A stretch of 64,000 bases of DNA from Morinoia aosen (Eukaryota > Arthropoda > Malacostraca > Amphipoda > Talitridae): contig CM059563.1 in NCBI GenBank assembly GCA_030386875.1, positions 15,270,001-15,334,000 on the forward strand, in the 5' to 3' direction. The position numbers were made by a program, and so were the translations under genes. Position 1 is the first letter of the stretch. The number at the start of each line of letters is the position of its first letter. The notes beneath the pieces are model-generated. The model worked only from the letters and a program-made list of their open reading frames with translations. It searched no databases and was not told where the DNA came from. Shown here one piece after another: positions 1 through 11,968 of this stretch.

Positions 1-636
1 CGCGGTGTTTGCTGCTTGTGAGAGTGATGGCAGGGTCTGTTTTCGGAATTTTTCCTGCCTCGGGAAAAATATCGTGATTCCCTATAAAATAAGTATTTAA
101 TTCACTAGTAGTAGCTGAATTTATAAGGCTAAACATTCTACAGCTTTGGGAAAGGTCAATCTATTCTTTCATCACACCAATTGCTTCGACGTGTGTTAAA
201 TTTCTCCAATTATCAAAGTCTACCAATAACCAAAACGTCATATATCGTTCCTTTAAAAATTCATTGTTCATCTATTTTAATTACATGGAACATGTTAACA
301 AAAGACGTATAAAAATACAGGCCTCGATCTCAGGAGTCATCTTGAGCATCTGAGACAACACAAAGCACACAAGACGATTTAATAAAGGGAAACAAATGTG
401 TTACAATACAGACAAGGCAACTCCCAGCGGGAAACTAAATCGAGTCTCATTTAAAACCGGTTCCTCTTCGATAGTGAAAAGTGGTTCTGAAATACGGAGA
501 TCTGTTTGACTATAAATAGTTGCAATTACGTGCAAATCCCACAACAGAGCGGAAAGTCGCATTTGTGAACACGCGAGCGCAGCGCAGCCTGCACGGGGCT
601 GCGAGGGGAGGTTGTACGGCGGCTCTGGCCCGCCTT

Positions 637-720
637 CTGTGAGGGTCCGGTGTACTGTGATGGTCCGGTGTACTGTGAGGGTCCGGTATACTGTGAGGGT
701 CCGGTGTACTGTGAGGGCCC
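637..720. repeat. 18-bp tandem array, about 5 copies
   Basis: The unit is CTGTGAGGGTCCGGTGTA with few changes. It is open in several frames only because the unit lacks stops. Confidence 0.9.
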
Positions 721-2730
721 GACTCTTGGGCCCAGTTATACCTATTTTTATTCGAGGTGGGATAAAAATATCCATGAAAGATCGCATCCCAAGGGAAGAC
801 TCACTCCTGATTCATTTAACTGTTTACAAAAAAATGTAACCGACGATGCACTAAAAAAAGAATTTGAAAAAACTACAACAAAATTTTCAACAATGACTGA
901 GTCAAACCATTCCAGAACCTGAATGAGCAACTAAGTAATCTGAATATAGTTCAATAGTCTCGTGCAGAGACTATGGAAATATATTCATTATCAAAATATC
1001 AAAATGCACACAAGTGCATTTTGATGGCGCTCATTGACTGCTCATGTTGACCGAGAACGTGAATCACGGGTTATCTATCCCACTAGACCATATAGTTGCA
1101 ATTATGTGTCAAATTTAATGTAAATACATTGTAAACAAAGGGGTATTCACCTCAAACGTTCATACTACTAACCACATAAGTGTAGCTATCATGTAACGTT
1201 CGTATTCACTGCGAATATGAAGGCAGAGTTACCTACAAATGTTCGTAATAGCTGCCAACACGAAGTCATTCATCAAAAACGTTCACAAATGTACTAGATT
1301 CATGAACATAGTCACCCTTAAACTTTTATGCTCACTTACTTAAAATGCGACTGCAGTTCAGCTTTTTACTCTTCAATCGCAGTTAACCCCATCTGAAGCA
1401 ATATTAGGAACCGATGTGCAGTATGGCTTCACTTGTCTTGCTTTTGAAAACAGAGCACATCAAAGAAATAAAAAACACGCTTTTTTACATATTTTTCTGG
1501 ATCTCGTGCCCGCTTCGTCCATTTGTATTGGTACAAGCGTGAGCCACTTGATGTCTCAATTTACTTTCACCGTTGGATTAATGTAAGTTCATGCAATTAC
1601 ACCAATTTCCATGTGCTTCGTGAAACGCTGTTGATTCGACATCAAATTAGACATTAGTGTTTGAGGAAATCGAAAGATGATGCAGCAGCCGGTCTCAAAT
1701 CAATGCCTTCGCTCACGCGTTGCTTCAGTGTTGCTATGCTAAATTCCGTTCTTATGTCAAATAACGTGTCTCAATGTCAGTGAATGTATTCATTTAACTG
1801 AGCGTTCAATTGCTTAGTAATTTAACTTAATGCCTTATTCTCACTGTACGTGACGGGAGCTCCGTCCAATTTTCCGACTCGGGCACGAACCTAACGAAAT
1901 TACGTCTTCTTTTCCTTTAAATCACGCGTGTTTGTGTGTGTGTGTACGTTCCATGCAAGCATGGTATCCCTCATTAGAAATCCTCTAAAAATATAATATC
2001 TGGGAAACCGCTTTATTTTATGTGCTTTTAACGAGTATTAGCTGGATCGAAACTCACTTGCCGGAAGAACCTGTTTTCTGGTAATGTTTTTATCATCATC
2101 GTTGTTATTTTTTCCTGTGACCCGGAAGAGCTTCATTTGCGGACATGTTCGGGAATGCCTGCCTGCTGGTTGTGGTAGAAATTGGGGCTGTCAAAAAACA
2201 GCTAATGAAGTTAATTCTTCATATTATTGCAACACATTCGAAAAAATCTTCTTGCACGTTCGAATGAAGTTTAAATTCTGCATGAGGAAAGGATTCACGC
2301 AGTTGAAAAATACTCGTACATTCCACATATTTTCCATTTTTTATTTTCACGTAAATTACTCCATTCATGAGTAACTCTTCATCCAAAAATTACACGTAGG
2401 ATGTGCATGTAGATCAAGTACTTTACTTTAAAAATCATTAATGTATAACACATCATCTGCCTATTAACCTGGTGAACAGTAAAACTTCCTCTGAAGAGGC
2501 GAACGAAGTTCTCGTATGTAAGAGAAAACTGTGAAACACATTTGCTTGCGTACCGTAACACTTTCTTTGGCGCTCACTGAGAGGCATATTTTCATGATAG
2601 TCAGCACGCTACAGGCTCTTGCTGGCTACTTGGTGAAAATAACTTCGCGTACCGGGTATCTCCACGTATGAAAATGCTGAGTCAGTTTTGATGCAAGTGC
2701 CTTCGTAAATACTTCCTGTACCATTTATTG
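721..2730. other. No supported feature (presumed intron or intergenic)
   Basis: AT-rich DNA with short scattered ORFs and a brief GT run near 1930. I see no gene, RNA or transposon ends. Confidence 0.6.
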
Positions 2731-3190
2731 GCAGAGCTGCAACACTATGGGCAGAGCTGCAACACTATGGGCAGAGCTGCAACACTATGGTTACAGCTGT
2801 AACACTATGGTTACAGCTGTAACGCTAAGCTCACAACCGCAATGCTCATCGTTATAGGTGCAACATATATTTCAAAATTTTAACATTAAAGAGATTTTCC
2901 GAGCATTTCTGGTCAAGATTTTTTTTCTTATAGTCATACGTGAAACACTTTTGTTCATTTCTGTAAGCTTTACGTTTATATTGGTGGTATTAATAGCTAA
3001 GCCTGTAGTATTTACTTGCTAAAGGGTAACATTATTGTTATTGTTGTGAGATCCATGGCCTTAGTCGTAACAATTATGAGTAGAACTGTAACAGTTATGG
3101 TGTATTACTGTCCTATTTGTGGTTAGAATTGTAATGTAGTCATTGCTGCAATATTTGCAGCCAGAACTGTGACAGACATAACCGCAAGAT
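2731..3190. repeat. 20-bp tandem array, well preserved then decaying
   Basis: Three exact copies of GCAGAGCTGCAACACTATGG are followed by two of TTACAGCTGTAACACTATGG. Increasingly degenerate relatives run on to about 3190 (for example gtagaactgtaacagttatgg near 3081). Confidence 0.8.
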
Positions 3191-3772
3191 ATTTTTCCTC
3201 TGATGTACAAGATTCATCGAAAAAAACTTTAGTGAATTTGAGTGATGCTTCATTAACTGACCACATGCCTTGCGGTGAGTGCAGCACCGTTTGCGGCCTC
3301 TTCCCCCAGCAAAATGTTCAAATAATACGGTAATTGCTCTTAAATTATCATAAATCAAACCGAGACGCTATGAATTGTACATCGAAGCATTCAGAAACTA
3401 CGAACGATGTGAGTGATTTCCTATGTCCTTCAGTAAGGACGGTGGTCGATATGGAGTTAGGCAAACTTTTTTAGTTCGTATGAACTCTCGAATGCCCATC
3501 GCTTGCTTATATGCTCTCGTTGAACACAGCGGTGGTATTTGGTGGCGACAGTTGGTGTGACGTGCGCTGCATACGTTCCACTTGTCCCGTACCTGCTTCG
3601 TGCACGTGCCATCTAGTGTGTTGTGCACGTGTTATGCACATGCATTGTGCACGTCTTACGTGCGTGCATTATACACGTGTCACGTACGAGCGTTGCACAC
3701 ATGTTCTCTTCTTGCGCAATGCGCGTGACACATGTGAGAAACCAGTTTCCTGCTGATGTCAAAGTGCCGCGA

Positions 3773-4362
3773 CCGCCACACTTCACGCCACGACAGCCAC
3801 ACTTCAAGCCACGACACCCACACTTTACGCCACAACAGCCACACTTTACGCCACAACAGCCACACTTCTCGCCATAACACCCACACTTCACGCCATGACA
3901 CCCACACTTCACTCCACGACACCCACACTTCACGCCACGACAGCCACACTTCATGCCACGACAGCCACACTTCACGCCACGACAGCCATACTTCACGCCA
4001 CGACAGCCACACTTCACGCCACGACAGCCACACTTCACGCCATAACAGCCACACTTCACGCCATAACAGCCACACTTCACGCCATAACAGCCACACTTCA
4101 TGCCATAACAGCCACACTTCATGCCAAGACACCCACACTTCACGCCACGACACCCACACTTCACGCCAAAACACCCGCACTTCATGCCACAACACCCGCA
4201 CTTCACGCCACGACACCCAAACTTCACGCCACAAGAGCCACACTTCACGCCATAACAGCCACACTTCACGCCATAACAGCCACACTTCACGCAACGACAC
4301 TTACACTTCACGCCACAACACCCGCACTTCACGCCACAACAGCCACACGTCATGCCACACAC
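3773..4362. repeat. 21-bp tandem array, about 28 copies
   Basis: The core is CACTTCACGCCACGACAGCC with variants (acaacag, ataacag, acgacac). The period is a multiple of 3, so several frames on both strands stay open, giving false ORFs of up to 264 codons rich in Cys/Gly or His/Thr. Confidence 0.95.
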
Positions 4363-5165
4363 GCTTGACACATCCTCAATGCGTTCCGTCACCTTTGTTG
4401 GAATCACGGCTTTGGTTTTGAATTTGATTCTTACAGTTATTTTTGTTGACGCTTGTCCACATCATTCATGCTGCTAGCATGTCCGTCCGTGCCATTCCTA
4501 TTGTTTTTGCATCCGTGTCATTCCTACTGGTTACTTCTGTTTTGTCGCGCAACTCCACCAAAAACATTAGCGTAAATTTTCCCTGTTTCTATTATATTTT
4601 GAAATATATATTTCCTAAAAATCCAGCTTGTCATCTGCGCTTATTTCGTTTATATTGTTACTATTACTAAAGCCAGTCGTTTTACTCTCCGTCGAAGAAT
4701 ATAATGCGACGACAATAATGAACCTCTGTTTCCTCCTCATGTGCATTCTTCCAAACCGTCCGTTTATCGAAGTTATTTAAAATAAAGAATGGCAAAACAG
4801 AAACACTGGCTCGACCACAAAAGGCCCAACATGTCTGGGCTCCTCAAATTTTTCTGTTACATCCATTTAGAGTTTTTCACGAGCGAGGATCCTGTAAGTA
4901 GGGCGAGCAGCGAGCATTACATATCTCGTGGCCGCCCTATGCAAGGCTCCAGCCACCGCAGAGGGTCCAACCCACGCCCCGCGGAGGCGAAATCGGCGTT
5001 GTACGAGTTACCTAATGCATGATATCACAGCTTCGTTTTTGTGCCCTCCTCCTCTTTTTGCTTCGACTTCGCGGCCGTGCTGTGATGGATAAATTACCGT
5101 CCAGTCATCAGGTAATGGCAGGCTGTGTGAATTTCCATTAGCTGAGGTGGGCCTCGCTACGGCCG
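4363..5165. other. No supported gene; small GC-rich patch
   Basis: AT-rich except 4880-5020, which is GC-rich and contains agggtccaacccacg, loosely like a tRNA B box. A SINE is conceivable but no A box or poly-A tail was found. Confidence 0.4.
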
Positions 5166-5394
5166 GCGGACGGACGGATGGATAGGTGGATGGACAGATG
5201 GACAGACGGACGGGTAGACGGACAGACGGATCGACGCACAGAGGGATGGACGGATGGATAGTTGGGCGGAAGAACTGACGGACGATAGACGGATGGACGC
5301 ACAGACGTATTGACGGACGGATGGATGGACGGACGAATGGATGGACAGGCGGATGGATGGAAGAACAGACGGGAGGACAGGCGGACGGACAGTA
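5166..5394. repeat. Tetranucleotide GGAC/GGAT microsatellite
   Basis: About 230 bp of GGAC, GGAT and related tetramers with point changes. Confidence 0.9.
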
Positions 5395-6291
5395 ACGCAT
5401 GAGAAGACGAGTGGGACCCCCGTTCCAATGGGCCGTGTGAACTGAATTTATTGAGGAAATGCTTTAATTTTGGCGCCTATTAGGACCATAAGTTCGGAGC
5501 CACGCATAATCAACTGGAAACTCAACAGGAGCTTATTCATAGTACTGAAATTTTTGTGACTTTATTTTCTACGTCACATTCCTAGAGTTTTGTTTTGAAC
5601 TCCACACGAGTTATTAATCAATGTTCAAATTAACGAAAATTTTCGCGGATGAAAGGCTCGTCGTCAAGCAACCAGCGCTCCACAGCGAGCTTTTGACTAT
5701 TCATCAGCTAATGACGCTCGTCTCAGGACTAATTATTCATAAATTTATTGTTATTTTTATCGGCTCAATGCCCTTATCTTGTTGGTATTTTATTGGCTGC
5801 ATATTTTGTCAAAAAAAACTCGATATAAAAAGGAGTAGCTGCGCTTATCATACCAGAAAGCTATTATCTAGAGGGGTCTTTTGAAGATGGGCCAACACAA
5901 AGCTGGTGTTTGTTGGATACGCGTCGGTTTTTTCGAATGTTTACTTCCAAAATCGATGTCTTCTTTCCTCCTTGACTTTAAAAACGATCGTAATTGTTAT
6001 CATTTGTTGAATGAAATTGTTTTGAATTATGACAGAAGACATATCGGAAAATTTGTGATTTTTTCAGCGAATGCGATTCTGACTACTACAGCGATATATG
6101 GTTAGATTAACTTAGATCGTGCGGGGTGACCTCACACGCCTCATATCTTTTACGCCAGCCCACACTTGTGACGTATGTCGACCTAGACTCTTGGTGCCAA
6201 TTAAAACATCGTTGTCAACATCTACTTCCAATATTGACTGTTATGTCACGCAACACCCCGGTATCTTAGACTTCCTATATTGGCCTAAACA

Positions 6292-6915
6292 CTTTAGATT
6301 GGCCCAGACCCCCTACATTGGCCCAGACCCCCTACATTGGCCCAGACCCCCTACATTGGCCCAGACCCCCTACATTGGCCCAGACCCCCTACATTGGCCC
6401 AGACCCCCTACATTGGCCCAGACCCCCTACATTGGCCCAGACCCACTACATTGGCCCAGACCCCCTACATTAGCCCAGACCCACCACATTGGCCCAGACC
6501 CCCTACATTGGCCCAGACCCCCTACATTGGCCCAGACCCCCTACATTGGCCCAGACCCCCTACATTGGCCCAGACCCCCTACATTGGCCCAGACCCACTA
6601 CATTGGCCCAGACCCCCTACATTAGCCCAGACCCCCTACATTGGCCCAGACCCCCTACATTGGCCCAGACCCCCTACATTGGCCCAGACCCCCTACATTA
6701 GCCCAGACCCACTACATTGGCCCAGACCCCCTACATTGGCCCAGACCCCCTACATTGGCCCAGACCCCCTACATTGGCCCAGACCCCCTACATTGGCCAG
6801 GACCTCCTATATTGGCCCAGACCCCCTGTATTGGCCCAGACCTATATTGGCCCAGACCCCCTATGTTGTCCCAGACGTTCACGATAAAGACCCCTACATT
6901 GGCCCAGACCCCCCG
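6292..6915. repeat. 19-bp tandem array, about 32 copies
   Basis: The unit is CATTGGCCCAGACCCCCTA, very homogeneous between 6300 and 6790 and then decaying. It has no stop trinucleotide on the + strand, so all three + frames are open with a 19-residue peptide period. The core TGGCCCAGACCCCCTA recurs at 17273. Confidence 0.95.
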
Positions 6916-7719
6916 CCACCCCACAAGACGACCCAGGTGCCAGGACCCCACCACACCGCCACGCTACACTCGCATATCTCCCTGGGGCTGTCGAGCAAAA
7001 ATGAGGAGCTTCATCGGTGCATGAGACGGGCGACTGACAGCTCTCCTGCCTGCCCAGCATACGGAGGAGCTTTTTGTGACTTTCTGGCCGACGCGACGAA
7101 ACGCGTCTCGCCCATCTCAGTCCGACTCAAATTATGAAGATATTCACTTTGAACTTGGTTGCGTTTCAATTGATATGGAGAGTTGGTTTTCGAGGACGGT
7201 TGGGAGTTGTGCTCCGTGGAGTGTTAGATTACGTGGTCCGTTGCGCGTGTTGGAAGCTCCAGGTGATGCTTGGTGTTTATTTCGTGTTGGTTGTCACTGA
7301 TTTTATTATTATTTTGTAGTTGTCTCGATTATCAGCGGTTTTCCTCTCAGCATTTTGATTCCAGGATCCGATGTTTGGCACAGTCTAATTCCATCGCCTC
7401 GTCAAGGCTCACTTTCTGATGATATCGTACATTTCTATGTTTTTTACGTACCGGGGAAATCCTGCTAAGCAGATGTACCATAAATAATGGAAATAATAGT
7501 TATTCTGAGAACAAAGTTCAACTGGAAATCGCAGAGATTGGAAATACTGACTGCGTGGTGGTCAGATCTTGCCAGGCGCGTAGGGTAGAGGAGAATTTTA
7601 CTTTTTTGTGCGTGGCAGTCGACAGAAAGATGCTGAAGTAGAACGCTCGGATTGCCTTCCCTGTGCTTTTTTCCCTCTATTACAAGATCAGAAATACACT
7701 GATTTTCAACCCATCCAGC

Positions 7720-7965
7720 AACCCGTCATGAGCACTGGGATACTATTAGGTTACCTCAGCTACGGACAGGCCTTCGGACTTTTGTCTTTCGTGCCCACTT
7801 TGCTTCTTTCCATTTTCAAAACTTCTCTACTATCTCTTTTTGACTTGCTTTCCTCTTGCTTCGTAACTTACTATTTGTATGCGCTGTGTATCCTGTATGG
7901 GAACACAACTTGTAAATAGATTTTATGTTTTCTACAGTCCATGCGAAGTGGTCCCTTCTCTACGT
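7720..7965 (+). repeat. Dispersed repeat of unknown class, copy 1
   Basis: Collinear with about 48815-49045. Shared words include caggccttcgg, gcccactttgctt/actt, tcctttgtgggaacacaac-like and gtccctgctc-like segments. It contains part of a 103-codon ORF that I do not believe is a gene. Confidence 0.6.
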
Positions 7966-8042
7966 TCTCTTGAGCTCGTCGTTTTTTCTGGCTAGGGAGT
8001 CTTAAGGTAACTAATGTTATAATAATAATTCAAACTACCAAT

Positions 8043-8254
8043 TTAACCCAACGTGCGCTACCGGTGGCCACGAAGAGAATTTTCATAATGGTGCTGAACG
8101 ACCACTAGTCACAAACTCAATTTTCATAAATACTTAGTTAAAGCTTAATGAAGACACTCTCTTGTTAATGTTTGTCATTTTCAAAATTACTTCTTACTAA
8201 CGACTTTAAATTTGAATTGAATACAAGTTTAATAAATAGCTGTCAAAGTATTAA
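8043..8254 (+). mobile_element. TTAA-flanked MITE, copy A
   Basis: This 204-bp copy belongs to a dispersed family with relatives at about 17435-17620 and 43238-43458. TTAA is present on both sides (8043-8046 and 8251-8254), as made by piggyBac-type transposases. The interior (gtgcgctaccggtgg...attttcataa...tcaaagta) aligns with the other copies. The left terminal repeat is largely deleted here. It is non-coding. Confidence 0.7.
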
Positions 8255-8584
8255 GTAGTGCTATTATATTAATTATCATTATTCCCGTCATCCCGTATTA
8301 TCCTCGTCGTATAGAGTCGCAGTTGTAATTTCTATGTCGTAACCCTTCTGATTTTGTGAACAAACTTGATATGATCTCTAATCTCTAGATTCTTCAAGAC
8401 ATTTTATGTCTCTGCAGCGTCATGAGATGTCGTAACCCAACCTATTTTTGAGCTCATTTTTGTACTCATCATGTCAAGCATCTTATTTTGTCAGTTATTG
8501 TTCCCATGATGGTAGTTGCAACTTATAGTCCATTGATTCGCAGTTTCTTTTCCAACGCTGCTCTAAATTCTGCCGAGGCGTAAC

Positions 8585-8911
8585 TGTAATATCTTGGAAT
8601 TTCAGCAAGATATAAGGCTTACTGGACAGCACTTGTAGATCGGTTAGCCTAGCCGTAAACTAGGCAAGAGGATAGCAAAACGAACAGCAGGACTACTGGT
8701 ATTGTACTGATCTCAAGTTCACACAGCTTGCTCTTAAGTCTAGTTCGAACAATGAACTTCCGCCCGGCAGTAGGCGCGCTTCCGACCTATCCGGCGCTTG
8801 TAAATACCAGGCGCGCATAGGCGGTTCCGCCGGAAACTCCGAGCGAGCGAGACTCATAAATCTCCGCAGCCGGAACCTCCATAAATATCCCAAGAGCGTC
8901 ACTATACAACA
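8585..8911 (-). repeat. 3' LTR of the Gypsy element
   Basis: The second copy of the 327-bp repeat lies downstream of pol on the - strand. It should provide the polyadenylation region for the element's RNA. It is preceded on the - strand by a purine tract (8912-8925), and the GTAAC duplication lies at 8580-8584. Confidence 0.97.
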
Positions 8912-8925
8912 ACTTCCCTCCCTTT
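8912..8925 (-). promoter_or_regulatory. Polypurine tract of the Gypsy element
   Basis: Directly upstream of the 3' LTR, the - strand reads AAAGGGAGGGAAG. This is the RNase H-resistant primer expected for plus-strand DNA synthesis. It lies about 30 bp after the pol stop. Confidence 0.85.
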
Positions 8926-8956
8926 AGATGAATATGTGACAAAGGGAAGGAGGAAC

Positions 8957-11900
8957 TCAACAACCTATTCGTATTACAGGTTTGGTTATTCTGCCTGATC
9001 TACGAGGTTCATTTTGCTCAGGAGAGCTGTTAACAGGCTGAAAAGCAGGAGTCTCTGCTGCTCCACTCCCGGTAGATTCCAAACTACTGTGCAACAGCTG
9101 ATTTGAATGTCTCTTCCAGATTACATTTAATGCTAATATTTGAACATGAAAGATATTAACGGCAACTTTACTAACAATAATTCCCTTCAACCACTTGGGA
9201 CCATTTCTTAAATTCAGAGCGAGAACATGATCCCCGACATCAAATTGAGTTACATACATAGGCTCAGACCTGGACACAGAAAATTTAGGATGAACTCTAT
9301 CTTTGGAAGTAACAAATTTACGATTGTTCAGCGCAACAGAGGGAACAATTTTTGTGACACTATGCGGAATACAATGCGATTGAAATAATGCTTTCGCTAG
9401 ACGGGATTTGAACGATTCAGAAGAAGATAGTTTTTTCAACAAGTCTTTAATGACTCTTACCCCCCTCTCAGCTTGACCATTGCTTGCTGGAGAGTAGGGC
9501 GGAGGTGTGAGGTGCTCAATGCCGTTGGAAATAAGAAAATCTTTGAAGTCTTGAGATGAAAAGTTAGAAGCATTGTCACTTACGAGCACATCACACAGCC
9601 CGTTTCTGCTGAAAATCATTCTCAACGCATCGACAGTATCTGACACACTCGTGGATGGTACCACTTCACATTCAATATATTTAGATAATGCATCTACAGC
9701 AATGAAAACAATTTTATTCTCGTAGAAAAAGTGATCGACATGAATGCGTTCAAAAGGACGAGAAGGAGTAGGCCATTCTACATTTCTAGACTTAGGTTTT
9801 GCTCGATTTAATTGACATTGGGGACAACATTTTACGATGTCTTCAATAGTTTTGTCCATTCCGGGAAACCAAATAACAGATCTGGCCAACGATTTCATGC
9901 CACAAATGCCAGGATGTCCATCATGGAATGTTTCAAGGACTAAACTACGCAGTGACTTGGGAATAAAAACCCGTTCTTTATAAAGTATGCAACCCTTCAT
10001 GATGGTCATCTGAGGTAGCAGGTTCTTAAATTTTGAAAAATTGGGATCAGGTTTAGGAGGCATGCCAAACTTTATGTATTGTTTAAGTTGGCATAGTTCG
10101 CTATCCATATCAGTATGAGTTTTTATATTTTCACACGTGACAGGAGTTTTATCAAGAGTGTTCACAGCAAAAATCATTTCGTACGGTTCTAGCTCCCTTA
10201 CAGTCGTAGGTAGTGGCAGCCTACTGAGACAATCGCTATTTACGTTACATTTGCCTTTCGAATATCTGAAAACATAGTCAAACTGGGAGAGTCTAAGAGC
10301 CCATCTCTGAATTCGAGCGGAACAGTTGAGAGGTACACCCTTGTCATGTGCAAACAGTTTACAAAGAGGTTTCTGATCATTATGGATAATGAACTTAGCA
10401 CCAAGTAGAAATTTCTTGAATTTCTCCACGCCAAAAACCACACTAAGGCTCTCCCTTTCAATGTTAGAGTAGTTTTGTTCCGCACTATTCAGAGATCTCG
10501 AAGCAAATTGAACCGGACACCAATCATGAGAAGGACTAACGCGTTGCATGAGTATGGCAGCAACTCCATAACCCGAACTATCAGTTTCAAGAAGAGTTTC
10601 ATGGTTGGGATCAAACAACTTTAGAGGTTTATGCGAACGAAAGATGTTCTTGATTTTCTGGACACTCTCGTCCTGTTCTGGAGTCCACCGGAACTGTACA
10701 TTTTTCTTAAGCAGCGAATACAGAGGATGCATGACATTAGAAAAGTTGGGTACAAAACGACTGTAGAAGTTACACAATCCGATGAAAGCTTGCAACTGTT
10801 TGAGGTTTTTAGGAACAGGAGCATTGAGAATAGCTTCTACTTTCTCAGAGTTAGGGTGAACACCCTTGTTATCGAAAACGTACCCTAGATAAGACACACG
10901 ATCAGTTAGAAAGGCACATTTAGACAGATTTAAGCGAATTCCCGCGTTTTTTAGGACAGACAGGACCCTGTCAAGAACTTCCAAATGAGCATCATATGAC
11001 GAGGTCAAAATGAGGAGGTCATCCTGGTACACAATGATGTTATCGATGCCAGACAGAGTCCTATTCATGAATGCTTGAAAAATGCCGGGGCTTGCACGTA
11101 GACCATAAGGTAAGTAATTGTACATGAATAGACCTTCAGAGGTGTTAATGGTCGTAACTTTCTTTGATTCTTCGTCCAACGGAATTTGCAAAAACGCGTT
11201 AGACAAATCAATTTTTGAGAAAAACTTAGCGTCTCCGATTTGAGAAATGACATCATCAATAACAGGTAGTACAGATTGAACTGGATTCAGAAAATTATTA
11301 ATGGAAGCTGAAAAATCTCCACAGATTCTCATACTGCCGTCAGACTTTAGAACATTAACGGTAGGAGATGCCCATTGGCTATCATACACTTTTGTGATTT
11401 TGCCCATACTCTGCAAGCGTTCCAGTTCGGTTTTGACAGAGTCTCTTAGTCTTACAGGAACCGGGCGTGCTTTACAAAATACAGGAACTGCATTAGGCAA
11501 CACATCAAGATGAACTGTCTCTTTAACGTTAGACTGTGAATCAGATGACAAATATTCGTCATATTTTAACGACAAACTTTTCGGCAAACTATGACAATCC
11601 GTTTTATTTATGGAGTCGTATTTATCAGGAATGACAATGTTTACGTTTAGTTTAGAACAAATATCTCGGCCCAGTAAGTTGATTCTATCATCCTCCACAA
11701 TGAGAAACTTATGATTAAAACTAACATTATGGTACCTGACAGTTCTTGAAGCTTGACCAAGCAGGTTTACCGAGACACCACTGTACCCGAGAATTTTGCT
11801 GCATGTAGGATTTACCACAGCACCAACTTTGATTGCATCTCTTTTACGTATAGTTGACACGGCACTGCCGTTATCCAACAGGAATTCAACAGGTTTACTA

Positions 11901-11968
11901 TTTAAGTTGCATGCAATCATAGTGGGCTCTTTAGAGACGGGAATTACAGTGGTGTTTACTCTAAAAAA
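8957..11968 (-). CDS. pol: Gypsy Pol polyprotein (protease, reverse transcriptase, RNase H, integrase)
   Basis: The frame opens at 11968, inside the end of gag, and is likely entered by -1 frameshifting; the first internal Met is at 11920. Numbered from that Met: the protease has D16-N-G-S and LLGRD (about 82-86). Reverse transcriptase has FSKIDLSNAF with Asp238 and YQDD at 298-301. RNase H has Asp446, Glu488 and Asp515. Integrase has the His666/His669...Cys699/Cys702 zinc site and catalytic Asp729, Asp782 and Glu818, with 35 residues between the last two. All expected catalytic residues are present and the frame is uninterrupted to a C-terminal chromodomain-less tail. About 990-1000 residues is normal for Gypsy Pol. 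DNGS replaces the usual DTG/DSG triad at the protease. Confidence 0.95.
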   Translation of the reverse strand, partial: FFRVNTTVIPVSKEPTMIACNLNSKPVEFLLDNGSAVSTIRKRDAIKVGAVVNPTCSKILGYSGVSVNLLGQASRTVRYHNVSFNHKFLIVEDDRINLLGRDICSKLNVNIVIPDKYDSINKTDCHSLPKSLSLKYDEYLSSDSQSNVKETVHLDVLPNAVPVFCKARPVPVRLRDSVKTELERLQSMGKITKVYDSQWASPTVNVLKSDGSMRICGDFSASINNFLNPVQSVLPVIDDVISQIGDAKFFSKIDLSNAFLQIPLDEESKKVTTINTSEGLFMYNYLPYGLRASPGIFQAFMNRTLSGIDNIIVYQDDLLILTSSYDAHLEVLDRVLSVLKNAGIRLNLSKCAFLTDRVSYLGYVFDNKGVHPNSEKVEAILNAPVPKNLKQLQAFIGLCNFYSRFVPNFSNVMHPLYSLLKKNVQFRWTPEQDESVQKIKNIFRSHKPLKLFDPNHETLLETDSSGYGVAAILMQRVSPSHDWCPVQFASRSLNSAEQNYSNIERESLSVVFGVEKFKKFLLGAKFIIHNDQKPLCKLFAHDKGVPLNCSARIQRWALRLSQFDYVFRYSKGKCNVNSDCLSRLPLPTTVRELEPYEMIFAVNTLDKTPVTCENIKTHTDMDSELCQLKQYIKFGMPPKPDPNFSKFKNLLPQMTIMKGCILYKERVFIPKSLRSLVLETFHDGHPGICGMKSLARSVIWFPGMDKTIEDIVKCCPQCQLNRAKPKSRNVEWPTPSRPFERIHVDHFFYENKIVFIAVDALSKYIECEVVPSTSVSDTVDALRMIFSRNGLCDVLVSDNASNFSSQDFKDFLISNGIEHLTPPPYSPASNGQAERGVRVIKDLLKKLSSSESFKSRLAKALFQSHCIPHSVTKIVPSVALNNRKFVTSKDRVHPKFSVSRSEPMYVTQFDVGDHVLALNLRNGPKWLKGIIVSKVAVNIFHVQILALNVIWKRHSNQLLHSSLESTGSGAAETPAFQPVNSSPEQNEPRRSGRITKPVIRIGC

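Noticed and set aside
3613-4421. ORFs up to 264 codons on both strands, including a Cys-Gly-rich one resembling a keratin-associated protein
   Set aside because: A 21-bp array keeps its frame by arithmetic; open on both strands at once, no conserved start or signal peptide.
4880-5025. Possible tRNA-derived SINE
   Set aside because: Only a loose B-box-like word; no A box, poly-A tail or target duplication.
6119-7137. ORFs of 168-266 codons, Pro/Trp/Tyr-rich
   Set aside because: 19-bp array artefact with stop-free + strand unit.
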